Positions 51,376-59,346 of a stretch of DNA of 64,000 nucleotides are shown here, one piece after another. The notes beneath the pieces were generated by a model. The model worked only from the letters and a program-made list of their open reading frames with translations. It was not told where the DNA came from and did not search any database. Source of the DNA: Planctomycetaceae bacterium (GTDB lineage: Bacteria > Planctomycetota > Planctomycetia > Planctomycetales > Planctomycetaceae); contig JAKFWA010000022.1 in assembly GCA_021732995.1 (NCBI GenBank), positions 62,001-126,000 of the forward strand, read 5' to 3'. The first letter of the stretch is position 1, and each line of letters begins with the position of its first letter. The translations under genes were made by a program, and so were the position numbers.

Positions 51376-52821
51376 ATGAATTTTGCATTCCTGGGTTCTC
51401 ATTCGCAGGCGCGGCGAGTGTGGTCGGCGATCGCCAATCACCCCGATCATGCGCTGCGCGCATTGGTCGGGATTACCGACTCCATGCTCGCAGAGTTGCT
51501 GGTCGCGCAGCCTAATGTGCGTGTGAAGGCGTCTTGGCAAGACCTGCTGGGTGAAGCCAATCAGGACATCGTTGTCGTTGCGGGCTCGGATGAAGACGTT
51601 CAAACCGGGGCAAAGCAACTGGCAGCGGACGGACGAGCGATCTGTCTCGTTCCGGCCGCGGCGCAGGGTTCGGCTTTCATCTACGAGTTGTCGTTGATTC
51701 ACGACGACAATCGAGTTCCGCTGATTCCGCTGATTCCGGCTCTGGCTCATGCGCTCATCGACCAGTTGCGAACGATCATTCGTGCGGGCGAGCTGGGCTC
51801 GTTGATGCTGTTGCGATTGGAGCGGACGCTGCCGAGTGACGTCGGCTCGGGGCTGTTGAGCAGAGCGGCTCTGGATGCCGCGTTGCTGGATGACGTCCTC
51901 ATCATGCGGGAACTCGGCGGCAACTACTCGCGCGTGAACGAACTGCAATCGGGCGCAAACGACGCTGGCGTTTCGATGGCGACGGTAACGTTGTCCGGCG
52001 AAGGTTTAGCCGAAGCGACGATCATCACTCGCGTCAGCGAACCCGGTTGGACGCTGGTCGTTTCCGGTGCGAACGGCGAGGCAGAACTCAAACTCGATGC
52101 GCAAGCGAACGCGGGCACGTTGAAGATTTGGCGTAAGGATCGTCCAACGGAGGAAGTTCGTACCGCCGATGAGTCAGGTAGTCAGCCACTATTGATTCAG
52201 CAGTTGACTGCGGGACTGGCGCAGTCGGGTACTCGATGGGCCGAATTGACTCGCGCGTTTGAGACCGTCGAAGCGACACGCGCTTCACTGCGACGCCGTC
52301 GCACGATCGACCTCGTGTTTGAATCGACTTCTGAGCGGTCGATCTTCAAATCGCACATGACGGCCGTGGGCTGCGGATTGCTGACGCTGACGTTGTTCGG
52401 ACTGGTTGGTTTCCTGCTGCTGGGAGCCTTCCTCGATTCGCGCAGCATGACTCAGCGAACCGCCGCCGCCGAAGGTCGCATCATTCAGACGACGGAGTTC
52501 ATCGACTCCAGCCTGACCGATTCCGGGCGCGCGCATGTGGCGGACTTGGGACGATCTCTCGAAAGAGCACCCGGCGCCGTGCTGGTCATGCCCGAGGAAT
52601 CTGCCGATGCCTTGAACCGTCAGCGGTTGGTTGCTGTCCAAGACGAATTCGCGAAGACCGGCCATGCCGAAGCGGCGGCGCTCGTGGAAATCGCCAAGAC
52701 TCCTAACCGCTGGGCGCAGTTGCTGCTGCAGATCTTGCGGATTGTCTGGATCGCTCCGCTGGCCATCTTCCTGGGATTGCAGGCACTGTTGTTTCTGACT
52801 CGACCGGCTTCTCGTGGCTGA
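51376..52821 (+). CDS. Gfo/Idh/MocA-like oxidoreductase domain joined to membrane helices
   Basis: The protein has 481 aa. The N-terminus MNFAFLGSHSQARRVWSAIA resembles the Rossmann start of Gfo/Idh/MocA proteins, although the Gly-rich loop is degenerate. VRVKASWQDLLGEANQDIVV matches the second strand-helix unit. Residues ~125-290 could be the alpha/beta C-terminal domain. Then come two membrane segments: VGCGLLTLTLFGLVGFLLLG (about 340) and a C-terminal one, RIVWIAPLAIFLGLQALLFL, with a small soluble loop between. The fusion of a Gfo/Idh-like domain to a membrane anchor is unusual. No substrate is suggested. Confidence 0.65.
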   Translation: MNFAFLGSHSQARRVWSAIANHPDHALRALVGITDSMLAELLVAQPNVRVKASWQDLLGEANQDIVVVAGSDEDVQTGAKQLAADGRAICLVPAAAQGSAFIYELSLIHDDNRVPLIPLIPALAHALIDQLRTIIRAGELGSLMLLRLERTLPSDVGSGLLSRAALDAALLDDVLIMRELGGNYSRVNELQSGANDAGVSMATVTLSGEGLAEATIITRVSEPGWTLVVSGANGEAELKLDAQANAGTLKIWRKDRPTEEVRTADESGSQPLLIQQLTAGLAQSGTRWAELTRAFETVEATRASLRRRRTIDLVFESTSERSIFKSHMTAVGCGLLTLTLFGLVGFLLLGAFLDSRSMTQRTAAAEGRIIQTTEFIDSSLTDSGRAHVADLGRSLERAPGAVLVMPEESADALNRQRLVAVQDEFAKTGHAEAAALVEIAKTPNRWAQLLLQILRIVWIAPLAIFLGLQALLFLTRPASRG

Positions 52822-52895
52822 ACTTGGCAGGGTCTCTACAATCGATGCCCGCACGGAAAGTCCGTTTCGTTTCCTTACTCTGAATGAGCTTTCAC

Positions 52896-54012
52896 ATGGA
52901 CGCTGAACTTCGCCAAAAGACGCAGGACATCATCAACCGGATCAACTTGCTCCGGGGGTCTCTTTGACTTGGAAGGCAAGCTCAAGAAGGTCAATGACCT
53001 TCAGGCTGTCATGGGCGGCGCCGGCTTTTGGGACAATCAGGAGAAAGCTCAGGCCATCACGAACGAACTGCGGACGGTGACCTCGCAAGTCAAGCCGCTC
53101 AAGGCGCTCGTCGGCGGCGGAGAAGATCTGGCGGTGCTCGTCGAGTTCGCTGAGGCGGAAGAGTCGCCGGAAACCGAGCAGGAGATCCTGCAAACGGTCG
53201 AACGACTGGAGCACGAACTCGAAGTTGCGGAACTCAAGGCTCTGATGGGTGAGCCTGAAGACGTCTGCGGCGCGTACCTGGCGGTTCAGGCGGGCGAAGG
53301 CGGTACGGACGCGGCGGACTGGGCGGCGATGTTGCTACGCATGTACGCGCGCTGGGCGGAACTGCATGGCTTCGCTGTGGAAGAACTGGATCTGTCACCG
53401 GGCGAAGAAGCCGGTATTCGCAATGCGACCATTGCCATTCGCGGTGAATATGTCTTCGGGATGTTGAAGGGTGAAGAGGGCAACCATCGCCTCATCCGGA
53501 TCAGTCCGTTCGATGCCGCAGGTCGCCGACAAACCTCATTTGCGGCGATTGACGTGACACCGGAACTGGATGACGGAATAGGTGTCGACATCGATTTCGA
53601 CGACCCGAAGATCATTCGCGAGGACGTGTTTCGTGCCAGCGGCGCTGGCGGGCAAAAGGTCAACAAGACGTCATCCGCGATTCGTCTGACGCACTTGCCG
53701 ACAGGCGTAGCCGTCCAATGCCAGAACGAACGCAGCCAGCACAAGAACCGGGCCCTGGCCCAGAAGCTGTTGCAAGCCAAGCTCTATCAGATTGAGAAAG
53801 ACAAACGCGACGCGGAAGTCGCGGCCAAGCGTGGCACCAAGTCGCGAATTGGCTTTGGCGGTGAAACCATTCGTCACTACGTACTCAACCCCGAGCAGTA
53901 CGTGAAGGACGCGCGGAGCAGCCACAAGCACGGCAACCCCACCAAAGTGCTCGACGGAGAAAACCTTGACGAATTCATTGAAGCGTACCAACGCTGGGCG
54001 ATGAATAAGTAA
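52896..54012 (+). CDS. prfB: Peptide chain release factor 2 (programmed +1 frameshift)
   Basis: RF2 ends translation at UGA and UAA. The frame starts ATG at 52896, reads MDAELRQKTQDIINRINLLR-GSL and meets TGA at 52965-52967 in the context CGGGGGTCTCTTTGAC. This is the classical prfB autoregulatory site, with a Shine-Dalgarno-like GGGGG ahead of CTT-TGA-C. Skipping T52965 joins it to GAC TTG GAA, so the full protein has about 371 aa: join(52896..52964, 52966..54012). The peptidyl-release loop is ASGAGGQKVNKTSSAIRL with GGQ. The RF2-type recognition region is HRLIRISPFDAAGRRQTSFA. Confidence 0.97.
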
Positions 54013-54126
54013 GACGTTGACGGATCTTGCCTTCGCCGCGAGTCTCTATGTTTACTGGTGACCTTCGTCGCGAAGGCTGGTTCAAGCTCGCAACCGGCCA
54101 CTGTCAGACTTCTTGAGAATCCCGCC

Positions 54127-55482
54127 ATGACTCAACGCTTCAATCGTCGCGAAGTGCTGCAAGCGGGGGCTTTGCCGTTAGTCGGATTGAGCCTGCCGCG
54201 CCTGCTGGCAGCGAGTGAAGGTCGCGGAAAGCGCGAGAAAGCGTGCATCTTCATCCATCAATACGGCGGGCTGTCGCAACTGGATTCCTGGGACGTGAAA
54301 CCCAACGGTCCAGCGGAAATCCGAGGCCCGTACAGCCCGATCTCGACAGCGGTGCCAGGCTATCAGGTCGGTGAATTGATGCCGCAATTGGCGAGGATCT
54401 CGGACAAGTTTGCCGTGATTCGATCCATGTCGCACGGCGTGCCGGTGCATGATGTCGCCAATCGCATGTTGCTGGCGGGACAATCGCTGCCGGCGTTGAA
54501 CGCTCCTTCGCTCGGGACCATCGTCGCGAAGTTGCGTCCGTCGGAAGCCAGCGTGCCGTCTCAAGTCTGGCTGCAGAAGTACGGCGGCGGAGCGATGCCG
54601 CCGGAACACACTTACCTCACCGGCGGTTGGCTCGGGATGGCACACGCGCCGCTGCTGATCGGGGTCAATCAGGACGATCATCCAGCGACTCCCGGTTTCC
54701 GCGTGCAAGCCTTCGACACTGCGCAAGGCATCAACTCGCAGCGGCTCGAAGCACGGCGCAACCTGCTGCAGACAGTGGATGGAAATCCGTCCCAGACGCG
54801 TGGCGAGGATTCGTTGTCACGATTCCGGCAACGGGCGTTCGATCTCTTGAGTGGCTCAGAAGCCCGGCAAGCGTTTGATGTCGACCGGGAAACAACCGCG
54901 ACGCGCGATCGCTATGGCCGTCATCCGATGGGGCAGAATCTGCTGCTCGCTCGCCGCCTGATTGAAGCTGGAGTGAGGCTCATCAACGTGGTGGCGTGGT
55001 GCGGACTAGCACCGGGTGACAAGTTCCTGAGCCTCGAAACCTGGGACATGCACGGCAACGGTGGCATCGACATCTTCGGCAAGGGCTGGAATGGCTTGGG
55101 CTGGGCTCTGCCCTGCTGCGACCAATCTGTCTCAGCGCTGCTGGAGGACCTGGAGCAACGCGGCTTGCTGGATTCGACACTCGTTGTCCTGATCGGTGAA
55201 TTCGGTCGCACGCCGCGTATTAGCAAGGGTTCATCAGCGATTGGCCGCGATCATTGGCCAAACTGTTACTCGGCCATGTTGGCTGGAGCGGGAGTTCGCG
55301 GCGGAGCGATCTACGGTGCGTCGGATACTCAAGCCGCGTATGTGAAGGATCGACCGGTGTCGCCGGAAGACTTCTCGGCGACAGTGCTGCATGCTCTGGA
55401 TATTCCGCCGGAAACCGGCATCAGCCCCGATGGTTTCTCGGTTCGCGCCAGCTCCGGTCATCCGGTCATGGGAGTGTTTTGA
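54127..55482 (+). CDS. DUF1501 exported protein (second copy)
   Basis: The protein has 451 aa from the ATG at 54127. The N-terminus TQRFNRREVLQAGALPLVGL has a Tat-like twin Arg. DUF1501 motifs are IFIHQYGGLSQLDSWDVKPN, then MLLAGQSLPALNAPSLGTIV, RLINVVAWCGLAPGDKF and VVLIGEFGRTPRISKGSSA followed by GRDHW. It is shorter than, and clearly divergent from, the DUF1501 protein at 28164. Its stop codon overlaps the moaC start by one base, so the two are translationally coupled. That pairing looks incidental in function. Confidence 0.92.
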   Translation: MTQRFNRREVLQAGALPLVGLSLPRLLAASEGRGKREKACIFIHQYGGLSQLDSWDVKPNGPAEIRGPYSPISTAVPGYQVGELMPQLARISDKFAVIRSMSHGVPVHDVANRMLLAGQSLPALNAPSLGTIVAKLRPSEASVPSQVWLQKYGGGAMPPEHTYLTGGWLGMAHAPLLIGVNQDDHPATPGFRVQAFDTAQGINSQRLEARRNLLQTVDGNPSQTRGEDSLSRFRQRAFDLLSGSEARQAFDVDRETTATRDRYGRHPMGQNLLLARRLIEAGVRLINVVAWCGLAPGDKFLSLETWDMHGNGGIDIFGKGWNGLGWALPCCDQSVSALLEDLEQRGLLDSTLVVLIGEFGRTPRISKGSSAIGRDHWPNCYSAMLAGAGVRGGAIYGASDTQAAYVKDRPVSPEDFSATVLHALDIPPETGISPDGFSVRASSGHPVMGVF

Positions 55483-55964
55483 TGGCAGGAGAGTTCACGC
55501 ACTTCGACGAGAGCGGCGCGAGCCGCATGGTGGATGTCGGAGCGAAGGAGATCACGTCGCGGATGGCTCGGGCGCAAGGCTTCGTGACCATGCAGGCCGA
55601 GACGCTCAAGAAGATCCAGGATCGCGAGTTCTCCAAAGGAGACGTGCTCGAAGTCGCGAGACTGGCGGGCATCATGGCCACCAAGCAGACGCAGCATCTC
55701 ATCCCGCTTTGCCACTCACTGGGACTTGATAGCGCGCAGATCGACTTTGAGTTCGTGGACGACCGCCGCTTACGCATTGAAGCGAAGGTCAGCAATCACG
55801 GCCGCACGGGCGTTGAGATGGAAGCCATGATGGCTGTCAGCATCACGGCGCTGACCGTCTACGACATGTGCAAAGCGGTTGACCGCTGGATGTCGATTGG
55901 CCCCATCGAACTTTTGGAGAAGACAGGCGGTAAGAGTGGCCACCTCGTCGCGGATCAAAAGTAG
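55482..55964 (+). CDS. moaC: Cyclic pyranopterin monophosphate synthase MoaC
   Basis: The protein has 160 aa, the normal length. MoaC converts the MoaA product to cyclic pyranopterin monophosphate in molybdenum cofactor synthesis. Motifs are THFDESGASRMVDVGAKEIT, ARLAGIMATKQTQHLIPLCH with the active-site Lys and His, and GRTGVEMEAMMAVSITALTV followed by YDMCKAVD. The ATG at 55482 overlaps the upstream stop (TGATGG). It is followed by a strong palindrome at 56000. Confidence 0.96.
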   Translation: MAGEFTHFDESGASRMVDVGAKEITSRMARAQGFVTMQAETLKKIQDREFSKGDVLEVARLAGIMATKQTQHLIPLCHSLGLDSAQIDFEFVDDRRLRIEAKVSNHGRTGVEMEAMMAVSITALTVYDMCKAVDRWMSIGPIELLEKTGGKSGHLVADQK

Positions 55965-55999
55965 TTCGATTCACAGCCGAAAATCCTGACGGAGTGATT

Positions 56000-56064
56000 T
56001 CACGCGAAGGCGCGGAGTCGCGAAGAAGAAGTTTGATCCTTCGCGGCTCCGCGCCTTCGCGTGA
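56000..56064. repeat. Palindromic repeat, probable bidirectional transcription end
   Basis: The 25-base arms 56000-56024 and 56040-56064, of the form TCACGCGAAGGCGCGGAG, are reverse complements with a single G-T pair. The loop is 15 bases. It lies between the convergent moaC and the Pro/Ala-rich exported protein gene. It is a different family from the GTAGGGTGGG and GGGAGGGCGAGG palindromes in this window. Confidence 0.85.
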
Positions 56065-56216
56065 GATTTACATGCCTCATCTCAACACTCTCGCAGGAGC
56101 GGGTGCTGAAATGCCAATCGGCACCGCTTGATCTGGCGTTGATCAAGAACGGTGCCGATGTGGTTGGTCCGGCTGCGGCGAACGTCGCTGTAGTCGATGC
56201 CCTGAGGCAGCGGCGA

Positions 56217-57950
56217 TCAGTCGTCGGTAGGCGGCAGCGGGACTTGAAACTCGCCGTCGAACTCGTCCTTATCGTCGGTCTTCGGCTTCTCCGTTGGAGC
56301 TTTCTCAGCCTTTGGAGTTGCTGCAGGCTTCTCTTCAGGTTTGGTCGGCTCTTTTGGCTTAGTGGCAGCGGTTGGCGCCGTTGGTTCGGCCTTGGGCAGT
56401 TCCTTGGGAGCCGGCAGTTCAACTGGAGGCTTCGCGGGAGCAGTTTCACCTGTGGTTGCTGGCTTGGTGGCTTCCACTTTGGGTGCTTCAGCCTTTGGTG
56501 TCGCGACTTTCTGCGGCGCGGCAGGTGTCTCGATCACCGCTTTAGCTTCGGGCATCGGCGGCAACACTTCTGGCTTCGCGGGTATCGCCGGTTTGACTTC
56601 GACCTTCGGAGGTTCACCGACTGTGGCGGGGATCTTCGGTTGTGGAGTCACAACCGGGACCGGAGCCGCTTCGACGAGGGTAGGATCAGCCAGACCCGGA
56701 CGTGTGCGCTGACGATACAGCACCAGCGAGTGCAGAGCGTGATAGAGCGGACCGCAGTCGGCAGGGGCTTGGCGATTGTTGATCAGATCGCGAGCGACTG
56801 ACTCAACACCACGCTGCAGCCACGGTTCCTGCAGCTCGCGATTGTCGAGCCCGATCATCAGCCATTCGAGAATGTGACCCGACGCTGCGATGCGTTTGCC
56901 AAAGTCGCTGTCATAACCAGGACCGTTGTAGTGATTGGATGAGAAGCTGCCGTCAATGTGCAGGTTCTGAAGCGCTTTCGTTTCGGCCACGTAGCGGCGG
57001 ATTTTTTGGTCGGCTTCGAACCAGACACCTCGCAACTGGCCGCCTGATTGCTGGTAGGCGTTGCGGGCCAGGCAGATCGCGAACAGGCCGTGGCAACCGC
57101 CGCAGGCACCGTCTTGAACTCGCTGATTGGTTTGAGTCTGGACGAGCCGCTCCATGCTCCATTGCTCGCCGTATTTATTCTGCCACTGGGCGTTGTGCGG
57201 GAAGTAACGCGAGAAGAGCCACAACGTCCACGTGATTTCTTCACGGTCGTTGCATTCTGCTTGCGCATGTCGCAGCATGTCGTCGACGCTGATCACCGCG
57301 CCGTTCGCGCCAGCCTTGAAAGTGAAGTCACGCGGCAGTTCAGACATCGCCAGGATGGCAAGGAACTGATTGGGGTGACCTTCAAACGCGTAGGGCTCTG
57401 TGAAAGTGTGGAAGCGACCGCCGTAAGGCGTCTGCTCGACCAGAGGCAAGCCCTTATAGAACCGTCCGCCGCGAATCCATTCCAGAGCCGAGACCTTCTG
57501 GCCGTCGACCTTCAGCTTGAAGTTCTGACGCAGCGCGATCAGACCGTGGAAGATTTGCCAGGGCGTATGCACGTCTGCAGTGAGGTAGCGACGTGACGTC
57601 ACAGCGACGGCTTCATCCACCAGCGTGTCGAGTTCTGACAGCTTGCGAACCACAGGCTGCGCGGGAACTGCCGCAGGCTGCGCGGGAACTGCCGCAGGCT
57701 GCTGGGGATTGATCTCGACGCCGGTGTTTGCTGTTGGTTGAGGCGTTGCTGGTTCAGCCGTGATGACGGTTGTCGTCGGGTTGGACGACTCTTTGACGAC
57801 TTGCGGACGCGCGGGAGCGGCGGGGGCCACGACCGGCTTGTTGCCACTGACCAGAACAATGATGTCCTCGGCTTGAGTCGAAGTTCCGCCTACGGCCAGA
57901 ACCCCGAAACAAAACAGCCAAGAGTTCAGCCAGGTACCCCTAAGCTTCAT
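56217..57950 (-). CDS. Exported protein with helical core and Pro/Ala/Lys-rich tail
   Basis: The protein has 577 aa from the ATG at 57950, which begins a signal peptide (LNSWLFCFGVLAVGGTSTQA). A short Pro/Ala/Gln linker holds a 21-bp tandem repeat coding PAAVPAQ twice (57660-57700). A globular segment of ~310 residues follows, with HTPWQIFHGLIALRQNFKLK, GGRFHTFTEPYAFEGHPNQF, DGACGGCHGLFAICLARNAY (CxxCH-like, possibly not haem-binding) and NHYNGPGYDSDFGKRIAASG. The last ~150 residues are a Pro/Ala/Lys/Glu tail. The core looks like an alpha-toroid or squalene-cyclase-like helical fold, but this is only a visual impression. Function is unknown. Confidence 0.75.
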   Translation of the reverse strand: MKLRGTWLNSWLFCFGVLAVGGTSTQAEDIIVLVSGNKPVVAPAAPARPQVVKESSNPTTTVITAEPATPQPTANTGVEINPQQPAAVPAQPAAVPAQPVVRKLSELDTLVDEAVAVTSRRYLTADVHTPWQIFHGLIALRQNFKLKVDGQKVSALEWIRGGRFYKGLPLVEQTPYGGRFHTFTEPYAFEGHPNQFLAILAMSELPRDFTFKAGANGAVISVDDMLRHAQAECNDREEITWTLWLFSRYFPHNAQWQNKYGEQWSMERLVQTQTNQRVQDGACGGCHGLFAICLARNAYQQSGGQLRGVWFEADQKIRRYVAETKALQNLHIDGSFSSNHYNGPGYDSDFGKRIAASGHILEWLMIGLDNRELQEPWLQRGVESVARDLINNRQAPADCGPLYHALHSLVLYRQRTRPGLADPTLVEAAPVPVVTPQPKIPATVGEPPKVEVKPAIPAKPEVLPPMPEAKAVIETPAAPQKVATPKAEAPKVEATKPATTGETAPAKPPVELPAPKELPKAEPTAPTAATKPKEPTKPEEKPAATPKAEKAPTEKPKTDDKDEFDGEFQVPLPPTDD

Positions 57951-58287
57951 GGATGCCGCACTCCTTCCCTGCAATCTCAACAGTCTGAATCAGCAGCAGT
58001 TCAATCCATCGATCTGTGGAGTGAGAGTCGCATCCTCTCCACAGCGGCACGCGTTTGCGCGCCCGCCTGCTCGCCCTAATCGGCAAAGTCGGCCCGTAGT
58101 ATCCGCGTCAGGACGAAGAGCCCTCACACTGATGACAGAAGGAATCGGCGGTTGTGGGCGAGAGATGTGGTGGATCTCGAGCGATCGCTGAGATCGTCAG
58201 GATCGGTACGACCGGAACCAATTCGTGAAATCCGAGACCGTACGTGCGGCACGCCTTGGGATGATTTCGTACACAAAAGCGGGCGGC
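57951..58287. other. Intergenic region with no supported gene
   Basis: These 337 bp lie between two minus-strand genes and must hold the promoter of the gene at 56217 and the terminator of the DUF1080 gene. I see no gene or clear hairpin. Confidence 0.35.
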
Positions 58288-59094
58288 TTACCGCGTTTCG
58301 GCCACTGGCGGCGGAACCGCTGATCCTCCGAGTTGTTCACCCGAGACCTCGTGCACGTTCTCGCGGATCCAGATGTTGCGGAACCGGACGGGGTTGCCGT
58401 GGAACTGAATGCTGAGAGGTTCTTTCTCGCTGTGCTTCGAATACCGCGGCGGTTCGGTGTAGGCCGTCGTGCCCAGGATCTCCAAGTGGTTGTGAATCAC
58501 AACCCCGTTCTGGAGTGCGGTGATATAGGCCGGTGACTTCAGGCTGCCGTCTGAATTGAATCTCGGGGCGGTGAAAAGGATGTCGTAAGTCTGCCATTCG
58601 CCGGGGCCGCGGCAGACATTCACCATCGGCGGCCGCTGCTTGTAGATCGCGCCGCACTGGCCATCGAAGTACGTCAGGTTGTTGTACGAGTCCAGAATCT
58701 GCAGTTCGTAGCGTCCCATGATATAGACGCCGCTGTTGCCGCGCCCCTGACTGGAACCTTTGACTTCCGCCGGGCTGGCGAACTCCAGATGGATTTGGCA
58801 GTCGCCGAAGCTCTGCTTGGAAGTGAGGCCTGTCTTGTGAGCTGTGGCAATACCGTCCTCGATGAGCCACTGGTCGCCGCCGTTCCACTGTGAAAGATCC
58901 TTGCCGTCGAACAGAACGATGGCATCGGCGGGCGCTCCGCCAGCGGGACCGGGATTCACGATGGGCGGTTCTGGCCACAGAATTCCGCTCTTCCATTCGC
59001 GGGCGAAAAAGGCACTGGCCAGCGAGCCGCAGCTCAACAGGGCCGTGGCAGCCAGCACTGATCGCAGTCGAAAACCGAAGAAATGACGCAGCAT
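58288..59094 (-). CDS. DUF1080 (3-keto-disaccharide hydrolase-type) exported protein
   Basis: The protein has 268 aa from the ATG at 59094, starting a signal peptide or anchor (FRLRSVLAATALLSCGSLAS). Motifs of DUF1080 are DAIVLFDGKDLSQWNGGDQW, CQIHLEFASPAEVKGSSQGR, GNSGVYIMGRYELQILDSYN and the C-terminal PVRFRNIWIRE. The fold is a concanavalin-like beta sandwich; some members cleave 3-keto-glycosides. It is a single gene between unrelated neighbours. The specific substrate is unknown. Confidence 0.92.
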   Translation of the reverse strand: MLRHFFGFRLRSVLAATALLSCGSLASAFFAREWKSGILWPEPPIVNPGPAGGAPADAIVLFDGKDLSQWNGGDQWLIEDGIATAHKTGLTSKQSFGDCQIHLEFASPAEVKGSSQGRGNSGVYIMGRYELQILDSYNNLTYFDGQCGAIYKQRPPMVNVCRGPGEWQTYDILFTAPRFNSDGSLKSPAYITALQNGVVIHNHLEILGTTAYTEPPRYSKHSEKEPLSIQFHGNPVRFRNIWIRENVHEVSGEQLGGSAVPPPVAETR

Positions 59095-59346
59095 GGTGAG
59101 CCTCAATGTGCAGTCGCGGGGAGATTTCGGGCAGGAGGAACTTCGTTGAAGTATTGGTATAACGAGGTTGAACGCGAATGGCATGTGACTGGGGCTGTTG
59201 GCGGTGCGACCTGAAAAAGTCGCAGCAAATCAGGCAATACTCAATCGCTGGCGGCGTGCGAACTGAGTTACAGTTTTGGTCCCGACCAGGATGTGAAGTC
59301 GGGCCGAAATGAGATCCTGTAAGTCCTCATCGCGCTCCGAGTCCTT

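Noticed and set aside
57058-57120. CGGCH motif in the exported protein at 56217 as a haem site
   Set aside because: A single CxxCH-like motif in an otherwise helical, non-cytochrome context is weak evidence for haem binding, so it is only noted in the gene entry.
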